Shown in pieces: positions 22,358 to 32,987 of a stretch of DNA of 64,000 nt; positions within the stretch are counted from its first letter, which is position 1, and every line of letters begins with the position of its first letter. Origin of the DNA: Bradysia coprophila. Taxonomy: Eukaryota; Arthropoda; Insecta; Diptera; Sciaridae. The stretch covers positions 1 to 64,000 of the forward strand of contig NW_023503501.1 of assembly GCF_014529535.1 (NCBI RefSeq). Reading direction: 5' to 3'. Below the pieces are notes generated by a model. That model made no database searches, had not been told where the DNA came from, and saw nothing but the letters and a program-made list of their open reading frames with translations. The position numbers and the translations under genes are program-made.

Positions 22358-22403
22358 CTTTCGCTTGTCGCCCTCACTTCGTTCGGGCTACAATCCGCGA
22401 AAT
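22358..22403. repeat. Palindrome spacer, hairpin-forming core
   Basis: 46-bp unpaired centre between TTTATTTTAGGCA and its inverse. The spacer has its own short complementary pieces (TTTCGC with GCGAAA, GCCC with GGGC), so the structure closes into a hairpin tip. A related sequence lies at 30,846-30,905, showing that the core is a dispersed repeat. Confidence 0.9.
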
Positions 22404-22444
22404 TGCCTAAAATAAACCGTCCACAACAGATACGTAAATAACTA

Positions 22445-22715
22445 TTTGTGCCTTACGATCATAATTCGACGTATTTCGTCACTGCACCTACGATCGAAAA
22501 GTTCAATTATTCAGTACTTGTCAGAGAGACGTATTTGCGGCCATAAAAGTAACTTTGACGGACGCTCTCTCCGGCCGACAATGGAATTTCATATATACGT
22601 TTTCGGACGCAATCGAGTGTGCATGATAGTTGATAAAATTGTTGTAGAGTTTGTAGAGTGATATCTTTGTTTATGTTGTTGTGGTTTCGTCTCATTATGA
22701 TCGTTACGGCACAAA
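22445..22715. mobile_element. MITE-like element flanking the palindrome core (right)
   Basis: Mirror copy of 22,046-22,316. Confidence 0.55.
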
Positions 22716-24059
22716 AAACGTAGTTCGTAACTCGTGATGAAAGCAGAATTTTTCATCACTCGTAACGAAAAATACTATTTCGTCCGTAAAGCTCCATTCG
22801 AAATATACTACCACTCGGGCAAGCTCTCATGTGCGTACTCGTCTCGTTATATACTTTACATAGCTGTAACATACTGTTACCGGGAAATTCCAACATTTTT
22901 ACAGGGAAATCCCATTATTATTACTCGGAAATTTGGTCGAATTTTAGTGAGTACCTGGAAAAATCGGGAAATCAGATTCGGATAACTGGAAGAAAACATT
23001 ATTTGCACACACGGGTGAGTTTGCTTATATGAAATCTCTTTTTCCTCCTCTCCATACAAATTTTGACATTAGACCATACCTATAGAGTATACTTTCATTA
23101 GATATAACAATTACGACATCTGAAGATTTATGTCAGAAAACTGCACAAACGAAAGGAAAACCGCTGTTTTCCTGACTCCTGGTTTCTGAAGCACGAACCC
23201 CATTTTCAGAGACCATAGATTGTCTGATTGGTCTAGTCAATATTTATCATTGGACATATATCACATCAGGTTTCGAGCAGGCTGTTCGATGAAAACTGAA
23301 TAAAGTAAGCGAAAGCACATAAAACAGGCTGTTTTTCTCACGCTAACGCCAATAGCTACTGTTTCACAGACCCGATCTTCTCAAAAATTAAATATTTTGG
23401 TTTGCCTCGTCAATTCCTATCATTTGACATATCGCACTACACGAGTTATGATTAAAAACTAGTGAAAGACAGGCGAAACCATAGAGGTAGACTACCTAGA
23501 GGAATTATGACCCGAAATTCATTGAAAAATTATATCACACACACCACTAACACGAAAACGTCAACTTTGTTTTATTTTGACGTTATGAGTCCCTTTATTT
23601 TTGACATTAAGAGTCCCTTTTTCTGTCTGTACACGAAGCTGTCACACACACACTCAAATATATGATTTTTCATTTTAATTTGTCAGTTTGTTCTATTGAG
23701 AGGGCCCTTGGGCGAAACAAAAACACTGTTCCTGGAACTCGTTTCGATTCCTGTTTTAGAGCACTTCCTGTTGAGTTTCAATAACTGTTCTTTTGTGTGC
23801 AAAAATGATATATTTTCGATGGTAAGCTTCGTATCCGCTTCTTTTCTGGAAAGAGTGGGGCCATCGCTTTGTGTCAATAAGTGTTGGCTTCGAACGAATA
23901 AGAATAATAAATCTTTGTGGTGGTGTAACCTTACTAAGAGAAAACGTAATAGTTCACTAAAATTGGCACAAATTCTGAGTTTTCTCATAGTAGGCTGCAT
24001 CACCACAAACGGACACAATTTTGTAATAACCAAGTTTCTGCCATTTAAAAACATGGGTA

Positions 24060-24161
24060 TAGAGTGTTCTTATGAAAGAGAAAGACATATTTTAACAAGT
24101 ACCCCAAGGCAAGTTATAATAAACTGGTCTTCGGTCCTCTCGCTCCGATCATAACACTCTA
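24060..24161. mobile_element. Short hairpin MITE (right arm)
   Basis: Mirror copy of 20,600-20,701. Confidence 0.7.
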
Positions 24162-25130
24162 TTGCAAAATCCTGCTGAATCACGAACACTTTTCCAGAAA
24201 GGACGCGGATACGAACTCTTGCTGCAGATAGCGACGCGAAAGAGATCTAATAGGAGAATGATGTTTAGAAACTAAAAAGAAATGTGATAGAGTTTTCTCA
24301 TATTTTAGTACATTTTGTCATAAAATTACAGCTGTCACTGCGCTTATTTTCATGTGAACCAACTTCATTGCTGTGACATTTCATCTGAATGAATCAATGT
24401 GAAGTTGTTTCACAAAAAAATAGTCCAGTAAGAATGAAGTATTATAAAAAAAATATGGCGCCTCTACAGGCCAACCGACTAGGCGAATTCAAATTTATCT
24501 TTTGTTCTTCTGTCAAGTTTGACAGTATAACAAAAGAAAAATTTGAATTAGATCTCTTTCGCGTCGCTATGTGCAGCTACACACAGTAAATTATCATCGA
24601 AACTACAACATTTTTTCGCACAAATTTAGGCTACAATTAGGCTTTGTGGCGAATCGCCTTAAGGGCAAATTCAGGACATTTCATTGATAACAGCTGCAGG
24701 TAGCAATCAGAAAACAGGTGTCAATTTATGATCCTATTCTTTATTGTTGAAGAAAATTAAATAAATTGAAAGAGTTTTAAATAAAAATGATTTCAAGCTG
24801 AAAAAATAATTATTTTGAAATTCTTGTGACACATTTTCCGCAGAAAAGTACACATGACACGATGCACTTCTGTAAATTATATTTCCTATTTACTGAAACA
24901 AATAAAATTGTTATCGAAACGGGTGTTCATTTCATTTCATTTATTTCATCAAAAAAAAAAATGTTCCACTTAACATGAGCTGCGTAAATCTAGTTTCTGG
25001 CCAACTTCGTATCAGTTTACTTCAAATCTACCTAAACTTTCAAGTTCTGTTCCAATTGAAAATAATAAATTTCATTTATCAGATCGGATCATCTTCAATT
25101 CAGCCACGATTCGCACGTATTTCAGTTAAA

Positions 25131-25343
25131 ATGAAGCACATTCTGATCTTAGCATTGGTAGTGATGCTGTACGTGTCCGATATTGTGTGTGTTCCAGCAA
25201 CACTATGCCGATTTCCTTTCCGATCCGCTACTTGTTATCAATTGAAAATTCGAAACGGGTATGACGGAGAAACGTGGGCAGGACGATGCTCTGACGTGAA
25301 TCCTGATTTTCGGCACCGCTTTGACCAAATTTCTAAGCATTGA
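25131..25343 (+). CDS. Small secreted peptide b (right arm)
   Basis: Mirror copy of 19,419-19,631 with an identical 70-residue product: signal peptide, three mature cysteines, truncated second half. If the palindrome is real this doubles the gene. Confidence 0.55.
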   Translation: MKHILILALVVMLYVSDIVCVPATLCRFPFRSATCYQLKIRNGYDGETWAGRCSDVNPDFRHRFDQISKH

Positions 25344-25654
25344 ACCAGTACGTCACTCCTCCTTTAGCTCTACACTAACCATCTGCGTTGTATGTATGCC
25401 ACTCACTTGGCCCTATGAGACGATCACCATTTTGATATTTCAAGACCACACCATTTACAGCTCCATACACGCAAACAACTCCATCGTCGGAGCATCGTCC
25501 TGCCCACGCTTCTCCGTCATACCCGTTGCGAATTTTCAATTGATAATGAGTACCGGATCGGTAAGGAAATCGGCATAGTGTTGCTGGAACACACACACAC
25601 AATACCGGACACGTACATCATCACCACCAATACTAAGATCAGACTGTGCTTCAT
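25334..25654 (-). pseudogene. Small secreted peptide a, broken (right arm)
   Basis: Mirror copy of 19,108-19,428, with the same TG-run frameshift and the same premature TAG. Confidence 0.6.
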
Positions 25655-25761
25655 TTTAAATGAAAAACGTGCGATTCGTGGCTGAATTGACGATGATCCG
25701 ATCTAATAAATGGAAGTTGGAAATTGGAACAGAACTGGAAAGCTTAGCTCGATTTGAATTA

Positions 25762-25814
25762 AACTGATACGAAGTTGACCAGAATGGTTCGTATTTATCA
25801 TAGAGGTATTTATA
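25762..25814 (-). promoter_or_regulatory. Core promoter candidate of peptide gene a (right arm)
   Basis: Mirror of 18,948-19,000, driving the minus-strand copy at 25,334-25,654. Confidence 0.5.
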
Positions 25815-25902
25815 CGGAGAGCAGAGGGTCAATCGAAAACACGTTTCGATAATAATTCCATTTGTTTCAGTAACGAAAATGATGTGTAATAATTAAATAA
25901 TG

Positions 25903-26125
25903 CAACGCACTTCAAGCAAAAGTGGTACTCTAGGGTACTGAAACTTGACAGTGCTCCATACAAAATTTTACACTGTAAAAAGAGTGGGGATAAAATTTCA
26001 TACAAAATAGTACTCTATTTGGCAGCTGTCATTAACACTGTAAAAAGAGTGGGGATAAAATTTCATACAAAATAGTACTCTATTTGGCAGCTATCATTAA
26101 CAGCACTTTTGCTTGAAGTGCGTTG
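25903..26125. mobile_element. CAACG-type MITE with internal duplication (right arm)
   Basis: Mirror copy of 18,637-18,859. Confidence 0.93.
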
Positions 26126-26809
26126 AATAATGTCAAAATGTGTGACACTGAATTTTTTCATGACTCATCAAAATGCATTATCAATGTAAAGCAATTAGGA
26201 AAAGTAATTTAGAGCAGTGCATATCGTGTCTGGGAAAAAATGTGTCACCGGAATTTCAATTCACGCCGTAAGTGTGCCTAAAATTTGAATTTTAAACGAT
26301 TCGATGAAAAAGTGAACCAAAAAATACATTTTAACGCTTCCTTGTATGAAAAGACGCTACGGTAGAAAGACCTCCGCACTTTCAATTTTGAATTTCGACC
26401 GCACTTACGGCGTGAATTCAATTTTTTTTTCAATTATTCCTCCTTCAACAATAAAAACTAGAATTGCAAATTGACACCTGTTTTCTAATTGCTACCTGTA
26501 GCCGTTGTCAATTATATGTCCTGAATTTTACCTCAATGTCTCACCAAATTTTAGAATTTGTCCTATTTTACTTCATCAATGTCCTAAATTGGGCCGTATT
26601 TATGTCAAACAACTATGTCCTCAATCATAGCACTCTCAAGCACCGAAGCTGGCTTTGACGTCACTCAAATAGAGTGCTGAAACAATCAAATTTGGCTATT
26701 CCTTTTCACACAATGTTTATCAAAAAATTAAAAAGAATAGATGTAATTTTGGCGTTTTCCGGCCGACAATGCTATGCCTCAATTAGCAATGAAAGTATAC
26801 TCTATAGGT

Positions 26810-26969
26810 CAAGGCTGTAAACTTTGGGGAAAAATTCACCACATCATCACGGCGATGACAATCATCACAGTAGGTGAATTTTTGTATGAAATCCGCCATG
26901 TTATCATCAAGTGAGGTGTGTCACCCGCGTATCTGTATCTGTGTGACCTCCCCAAAGTTTACAGCCTTG
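26810..26969. mobile_element. hAT-like MITE nested in another element (right arm)
   Basis: Mirror copy of 17,792-17,951, with the same 8-bp flanks. Confidence 0.88.
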
Positions 26970-28040
26970 CTATAGGTATGGTCTAAAGTCAAAATTTGCA
27001 AGGTTCTGAAAGAACAGGTTAAGACACTTTCGAGTTGATCACGAAGGAATAAAAATTTTCCTGTAGGTTGGAAAATTTTATATGACGATTTCAACTTAAC
27101 AAAAAAAATGGTTTTCAAGTTGACTTTTAAATAAACAATATACATGTCTAAATTGTCAAGATTGGTGTTTCACCCGCCTTCGTAAGTGTCTTAACCTCTT
27201 CTTTCAGAACCTTGCTTACATAGGCTCTGCTGTAATCTACTATTCCTTCATTTATGCGTTCGGTAAATTTTCGTTTTTGATTCAGGCGTAAATTTAACGC
27301 AAAGACGGACCATTAACTTTTAATTGTTCCTCATTACTGCCGTGTGTATTTGAAGAACATTTAATTATGGACAAATTTTTTCGATAACGGCACCGAAAAA
27401 ACAGCAGGGCAGCACTTCAGTTAAGTAGTCATATTCTGCTTAGACTATGACACTTTAAATTGAAAAATTAATTGACGTAGCTGTTGGCAGTGCCGGACTG
27501 GCTCAAAATGGCCATTCGGGAATCGCCCGAACGCCCATAGGGCCAGTTCGGCAATGGCTGTTGGTGAGATTAAGAAAAAAAATTACTGGAAAGTTGCTGA
27601 AAGTAGCTGCGTAGGATCATACCTACGAATGATTGTCTACGTACAATAAGAAATCGCACATAGTAATTATACTAAGGGCATGTGAAATTTCGTTAGTTAC
27701 CATGGAAGAGGAATATTACCTTTTTGAAGCGAAAATTGGAAATTACTTCCCACTTATTGAATGTTTACACTAGCCGAACAAATTAATCATTCAACTCGAA
27801 GCCGATTTCAATTTTGGATAAGATTTGAATCGTATTCAATGACTAAATTGACATAAGTTTCCGGTAATAGATTATCAATGCAATAAAGTTTACACTATCG
27901 CTTTCTTATCAGACGCAATTTAACAAATGTCTATACGCTAACCGATGTCATTATTTCCGAGAACAGATTGCAAGTTATCCAAATAGATACGCATACCTAT
28001 AAGAAGTTGAAATATATTTTGCAAGAAATCAAAATTATTA

Positions 28041-29010
28041 GACCCGTACGAAGTACTGGGGTCTTATAGGTTTACGCATACGTTTGTAACACGTCGAATT
28101 GGACTCCCTGAGCAAGGGGAAACCTATTGTGGTTGTCCAGAGATGCCAAATCAGTGGGGAAAAATGTCCGTCTGTCTGTTCTATAACTTGAGTAAAACAC
28201 ATCTGATTTTCAAAATTATTTTTTTCCTCGTTTGGTAATGTCAACAGACAGGCTAAGTTCGGAAGATGGATGATTTCCAGTAGACCCCTCCCGAGCCCAA
28301 TAAGTGCTTTAGGGTTTTTCGAAGATATCTGCGGACATTTAAGCACTACACTTGTAAACGATACGTCAAGTGAAAGGGATTTACAATACCGATCGACAAA
28401 AAAAAAAGTTTATGGAAATTGGATGACCGACTCGTGAGTTAGAGCTCCTGGTGTGAACCAGGTACATAGCTCGAAGCAGTTTTTGCTTGTAGGTCAGCCA
28501 AATTTGAACGGATTTCGACTACTTTCGCTTTATTAGATAGAAATTGACCGTACCAATCAGGGAGATTCTATCCAGCTACTCGGCCGTACAGTGAAGGTGG
28601 TGTTCTTTACCAATATCTACAGTAACCTTTGACCGAATTTCATGATTTTTTTTTGTGAAGGTATTAACGATTGTAAAGCGTTGGTACTTTTTCCGGTCTC
28701 CTAACAAAATGGCTGCCAGCGGCCATATTGGATTTTATTAAAAGTGATATATCTTGGGAATAATGGAACTTAGAGAGTTTCTGTTAACACAGAAGTAATT
28801 GGATATGTGTGTGGGGTGTTTCAGGCATTCCATATATGGACATCTATATATATCTATATACAGCTATATTGAGCTAAATACAGCCATATAGATCTATATA
28901 ATAGCATATTGCTCTGTGAAATGTTTATTTATAGCGAAATATAGGTAAATATAGCGGTACATAGCTGTTTAAATAGGAATTTATGAAAGTTGACTTCGTA
29001 CGGGGCTGTC
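28041..29010 (-). repeat. Dispersed repeat R, inverted copy
   Basis: Inverted relative to 15,677-16,720. Its first ~135 bp (to about 28,176) are the mirror image of the unit A copy. The remainder is recognisably the same repeat but has many substitutions and indels. It borders the right arm of the palindrome. Confidence 0.88.
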
Positions 29011-29139
29011 TATAATGTCTCCGGCATTTATTCCCTTGACGGAAAGTCAGGGTCTTATGAAAGAAAATACCCTAAAATGTCCGTAACGCTAAGTTTACTT
29101 TGATATTTTGAAAATGTTCTACATTGGCAAAAAACGTTA

Positions 29140-29570
29140 AATACAGAAAACGTCCGTTCACTTGTGGACTCGATAACACGATAACTCGAGTAATTCTTTA
29201 CCGATTTGTAAAATTTTGGGTTTAATCGACGGAGAATGAAAATCATGAGGTTAAGTTCGTAAATGGTCAATATTGGGGTAATGAGATGGGAGTAATTCTC
29301 AAGAGAATTTTATTCCTTGTTACCGCGATAACTTCCCTAATTCTTATCCGATTTTCAAATTTTTTGTCTTAATCGACGAAGATTGAAACTCTTGAGGCTG
29401 AGTTTGCAGATGGATAATGTTCGAACAACGAGATGGGAGAAATTCTACACAGACGCTTTTCCTTGTTACCGCGCGATAACTTGAATAATTATTACCCGAT
29501 TTTCAAGTTTTTTGTTTTAATTGACAGAGAATGATATTGGAATGGTGAGTTTGGAGTAATTGTTAACATA
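29140..29570. repeat. Degenerate ~150-bp tandem repeat
   Basis: About three units spaced 148-150 bp, each with 'ccttgttaccgcgataactt', a 'cgattttcaa' step and an 'aatcgacgaagattgaaa' step. Related units recur at 31,880-32,250, so the array was broken up by inserted DNA. Confidence 0.7.
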
Positions 29571-31604
29571 ACTTGTTATACCACGACATTTTTGCAACGA
29601 ATTTCCATAAAAATTTCTTATTTGACGAGTAGTGAAATTCTGGATTTCTGGTGTAACAGTTTAGAAGTACTTCCCAAAAGAGTTTTTGCTTGCTTGCTTG
29701 AGAAACCGATAGCTCGAGTAATTCTCAGAGGCTTCAAAAATCAATTTCGACCAGTAGCATAATTCATGTGGTTAAACTCGAACATTGGAATTTAATTGGA
29801 CTAGTAATCTGGGATATACGAAAATTTTTGGTTGAAATCGTATTCTTATTCTTATTCTTATTGAACGAGTGTGAACTTTGCGGCCAGAGCGAAGCGAGAA
29901 ATACTCCACCTTTTCAGCGCTTTTAGTAGACTCATATTAGGAGTTAAACGTATCTCGCTGGACCTTCTATTCATAGCGCTTTTTAGGAGACAATATAAAA
30001 GACTCGTAATGGAGTAAAAGAGTAAAGAGTAAAACTATAATTTTGTGATCGTTTTTACAAGATATGGGAATTATACGAGGGGTAACCGACTCGGGTAATT
30101 GACTACACACCCTCAAAGGAATTGCCGGAGTGTCCGGTAAATAATTGTAATTGATGGAATTGACCGGAATTGACTGGAAATATGTGGAATTGTAAAGAAT
30201 TGAAAGTAAATGAGTGTAATACTGATAGAGTGTGATTATCGGAAAGAAGTACCAGCGAATGAAAAACCACATTATTTCCTTTTTGTTTTAATTTTAAAAG
30301 TTTCCGGCCAATAAATAACAGTGTACAGTGTTGATCAGTTCCATTTTAGAATGAGTCCAACGATCTGTTATGTTCAAAAAATGCACACTGAATGATTCTT
30401 CTTCAGAAGATTCTTGTGAGTCAGATACGGGAACCGTATGTGAGCCGCAACAAACGAGTGAATATTCGTCGGGGGAATGTTAGGCTGGGGCATTGCCGAT
30501 GCGAAATGCTAAAGTCTCAAACCAAATTTACAAAAAAAATGCATCACCGACAATATCATCTATTTCATCAACTTTTCAAAAGCCTAAAATCTTACGATGT
30601 CGATCACTTGAACGAAACAAAAAATTGAGTGCTTTGGCTTTTGCTGACGTGTACTGAACAAGTCCATTTCCTGTCGAGGTACGAACAACGTTTTGTGCAT
30701 TGGACAACTGAGTCAAAGAAAAATTCATGTAATTCCTTTCCCGCACCATAAATCGTAAAGAAATGAAGTTTTTTTTCATGCCTTAGGCATAAATTACGGA
30801 ATTTTTCTCGTAACTTAGGCCCTCAGCATGAAAAGTTGTATGCGCATCTGTTGTGGATGGTTTATTTTAGGCACTTTCGCTTGTCACTTCGGGCTACAAT
30901 CCGCGAAGAATATAAAAATTTTATGGTCAAAGTCTTGTTTCCATAACATATTTCGACAACATAAATTATCTACTGGAAGATGTGTTGATTGATTTTTCCC
31001 GTTTAAATACACAATACAATATAGTTGTGGACGGTACAACAGATACGTAATAGTATGTTACGTCACTGTTTGTAAATATTTGTGCCTACGTGCCTAAACA
31101 AGCATTTGCAAGCAGTGACGTAACACATTTTACATGTTTGTGGACGGTAAGTGCATTTTCCCTGTCACAAACAGTGATGTAAAGTGCACTTTACCGTGCA
31201 TAAGCATGTAAATAACTATTCCTGCACGATAGATAGTTCGGAAAAACTGACATTTCTTAATGAAAAATCATGGCAAAATATGTCGTATTTCAGTTGTCGG
31301 ATGCACAAAAGTTTTTCATCATTTCGTGTCTTGGTACGAAAAATACTATTTATCTAAAATAAATTTAAAGAAAACTGCAGTCAATTGGACGGTTTAATGT
31401 AAATTGAAATTGAAAAATCTCTTCTAAAAAGTATGAGTAAAAAGTAAAGATTCTAACAAAATGAGTCACAAATGTTGTACAACAGTTGTTCCAAATTTTA
31501 GTTGGATATAGTCTGACGATTGTTTTTCCAAAATACTTAAGTGTTTAACTTTGACTTTAAATTTATATCTGTTTGAAAATATCGAGCAAATATTTCGGTA
31601 ATCC
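29571..31604. other. Intergenic DNA with repeat fragments, no gene recognised
   Basis: Contains further degenerate pieces of the 150-bp repeat (to about 29,800), a short (TTATTC)n run near 29,843, and an 'aattgNNgg'-type degenerate run at 30,115-30,215. It also holds a copy of the palindrome core at 30,846-30,905 and short inverted runs around 31,020-31,220. Open frames of up to ~100 codons here show no domain, signal peptide or splice structure that I can support. Confidence 0.55.
30846..30905. repeat. Copy of the palindrome core repeat
   Basis: 'ctgttgtggatggtttattt' followed by 'taggcactttcgcttgtc' and 'gggctacaatccgcgaa' matches 22,331-22,401, with a short internal deletion. It contains only the left stem and loop, without the right stem. 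Confidence 0.8.
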
Positions 31605-31830
31605 GGTAATTAAAGAAATAAAAGGAATTAAGAGCAATTAAAAGGAATTGAAAGAAATTGACAGGAAGTACCTTTAGAAATTGAAAGGGAATTGAAAGGA
31701 AATTGAAAGGGAATTGAAAGAAATTGAAAGGAATTGAACGGAATTGAAAGGAAATAGAGCTAATCCGGCAATAAGACGAGTTGGTCCGGTAATTGAGGTA
31801 ATTAAACGGAATTCAAAGGAATTAGAAATT
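31605..31830. repeat. Degenerate GGAATTGAAA-type simple repeat
   Basis: Roughly twenty imperfect 10-12 bp units such as 'ggaattgaaag' and 'gaaattgaaag'. A smaller related patch lies at 30,115-30,215. Confidence 0.75.
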
Positions 31831-31879
31831 GATTTGCCACCATTTTGGCCAGTCGGTTACCCCTCGGAATTATACTCAG

Positions 31880-32250
31880 ACGCTTTTCCTTGTTATCGTG
31901 ATAACTTAAGTAATTTTTACCCGATTTTAAGTTCGTAGATGGATAATATTGGAGTAGTGAGGTTGGAGTATAATTGTAAACACACCTTCTACCACGACAT
32001 TTTTGCAACGGATTTCCAGAAAAATTTCTTATTCGACGAGTAAGTGAATCTGGATTTCTGGTCGAACAATCTAGAAGTCTAGAACAATCTTGCTTGCTTG
32101 ATAACACGATAACTCGAGTAATTCTCAGAGGCTGCAAAAATCGCAGATTTGAAAATATTAAGTGTTTTCGACCAGTATCATAATTCATGTGGCTAAATTC
32201 GAACATTGGACTGGTAATCTGCGATATAATTTTTGCGTGAAATCGTGGTT
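31880..32250. repeat. Degenerate ~150-bp tandem repeat, second block
   Basis: Related to 29,140-29,840, including 'ttccttgttatcgtgataac', 'gataactcgagtaattctca' and 'gaaatcgt'. The similarity stops at about 32,250, where a gene-like fragment begins. Confidence 0.65.
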
Positions 32251-32251
32251 C

Positions 32252-32428
32252 CTCCGACAAGTTCGATGCCAAGTTTAGTGGAAACGCTGCGTACGATAAA
32301 GTTGTTATGCTACCGGTGGAAATCCCGAGGAAAAGGCTCGTGCCAAGGATCAATTCAGTAAAGTTGGGACTGGACAGACCCAAACCGAATATTTAAAGGC
32401 TCATCGCGAGCAAAATAAGAAATAAATT
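32252..32428 (+). pseudogene. Possible fragment of a coding exon, family unknown
   Basis: From 32,252 one frame reads a lysine- and aspartate-rich stretch (including DKFDAKFSGNAAYDKVVMLP). Then a frame change near 32,318 leads to a hydrophilic C-terminal-like stretch (NPEEKARAKDQFSK, then YLKAHREQNKK) ending in TAA. The composition differs from the surrounding low-complexity repeats and looks like the end of a real protein. I do not recognise the family. It starts exactly where the flanking repeat ends, which suggests a captured or retroposed fragment. Low confidence. Confidence 0.3.
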
Positions 32429-32987
32429 GTCCGAACAAAGTCTGCCCAATTGTAAATGAACGTAGAAAAAGCGCGATTCCGACGTCTCAAGGTCGCACAT
32501 TTTTAGACGTTAATGTTTACTAGAGTAATTATTGGAGCTGTTGCGAATGCCATTTTGTGACCGAATTTTGTATTGAGTAATTGAATAAAGATCGCAGGTC
32601 GGCAAGGGTTCGATAAGTCTACTGTCACAAGTAGTGACTGTTGAATCTATTACTTCTTTTGACTTAACAATTTTCAAATTCACTAGGTGTCATCAAGGAT
32701 CAAAAATAGTGGTGGAAATTCGGATGGGATTAGTAGTGGGACAGACGGGAGAGATTTGAAATTGTAGGGAGATTTTAGCGGAAAGTGGTTTTCTCTCTCA
32801 TTAAAATGACAAGGCCGACAAACAAATCAGGAGTCAAAAATTGTGTTTATTCTTACGATCGTTGTAGTATCAACAACGCTTATGCTATCCTCATCCATTT
32901 CCTTAAAACCTAAATTCCAAATCTTATTCGAGTGAGAGATTGGAGATTAATTCCTCCAACAAATACAAAACCCAGTCCAATCGGCAA
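32429..32987. other. Intergenic DNA 3' of the zinc-finger gene
   Basis: No gene recognised. AT-rich DNA that would include the 3' untranslated region of the minus-strand zinc-finger gene. Confidence 0.5.

Larger units (their letters stand above)
24676..26551. repeat. Secondary inverted repeat inside the right arm
   Basis: Mirror of 18,210-20,085, containing the second pair of peptide genes. Confidence 0.85.
22404..28176. repeat. Giant palindrome, right arm
   Basis: Mirror image of 16,585-22,357. Its outer end lies inside the inverted copy of repeat R, next to the tract GTCCGTCTGTCTG. Confidence 0.97.

Noticed and set aside
22100-22661. 71-codon open frames mirrored on both sides of the palindrome centre
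   Set aside because: They lie inside a MITE-like element and have no start context, domain or signal peptide. Their identity reflects the palindrome, not selection.
29840-29865. TTATTC hexamer run as a telomere-type repeat
   Set aside because: Only about four units; a simple microsatellite is enough.
30392-30628. 78-codon plus-strand frame with Cys and basic residues
   Set aside because: No signal peptide, splice site or recognisable motif, and it lies in repeat-rich DNA.
31802-32383. 193-codon minus-strand frame
   Set aside because: It crosses simple repeats and the 150-bp repeat block. The composition looks like translated repeat DNA, and the gene-like signal in this area is on the plus strand.
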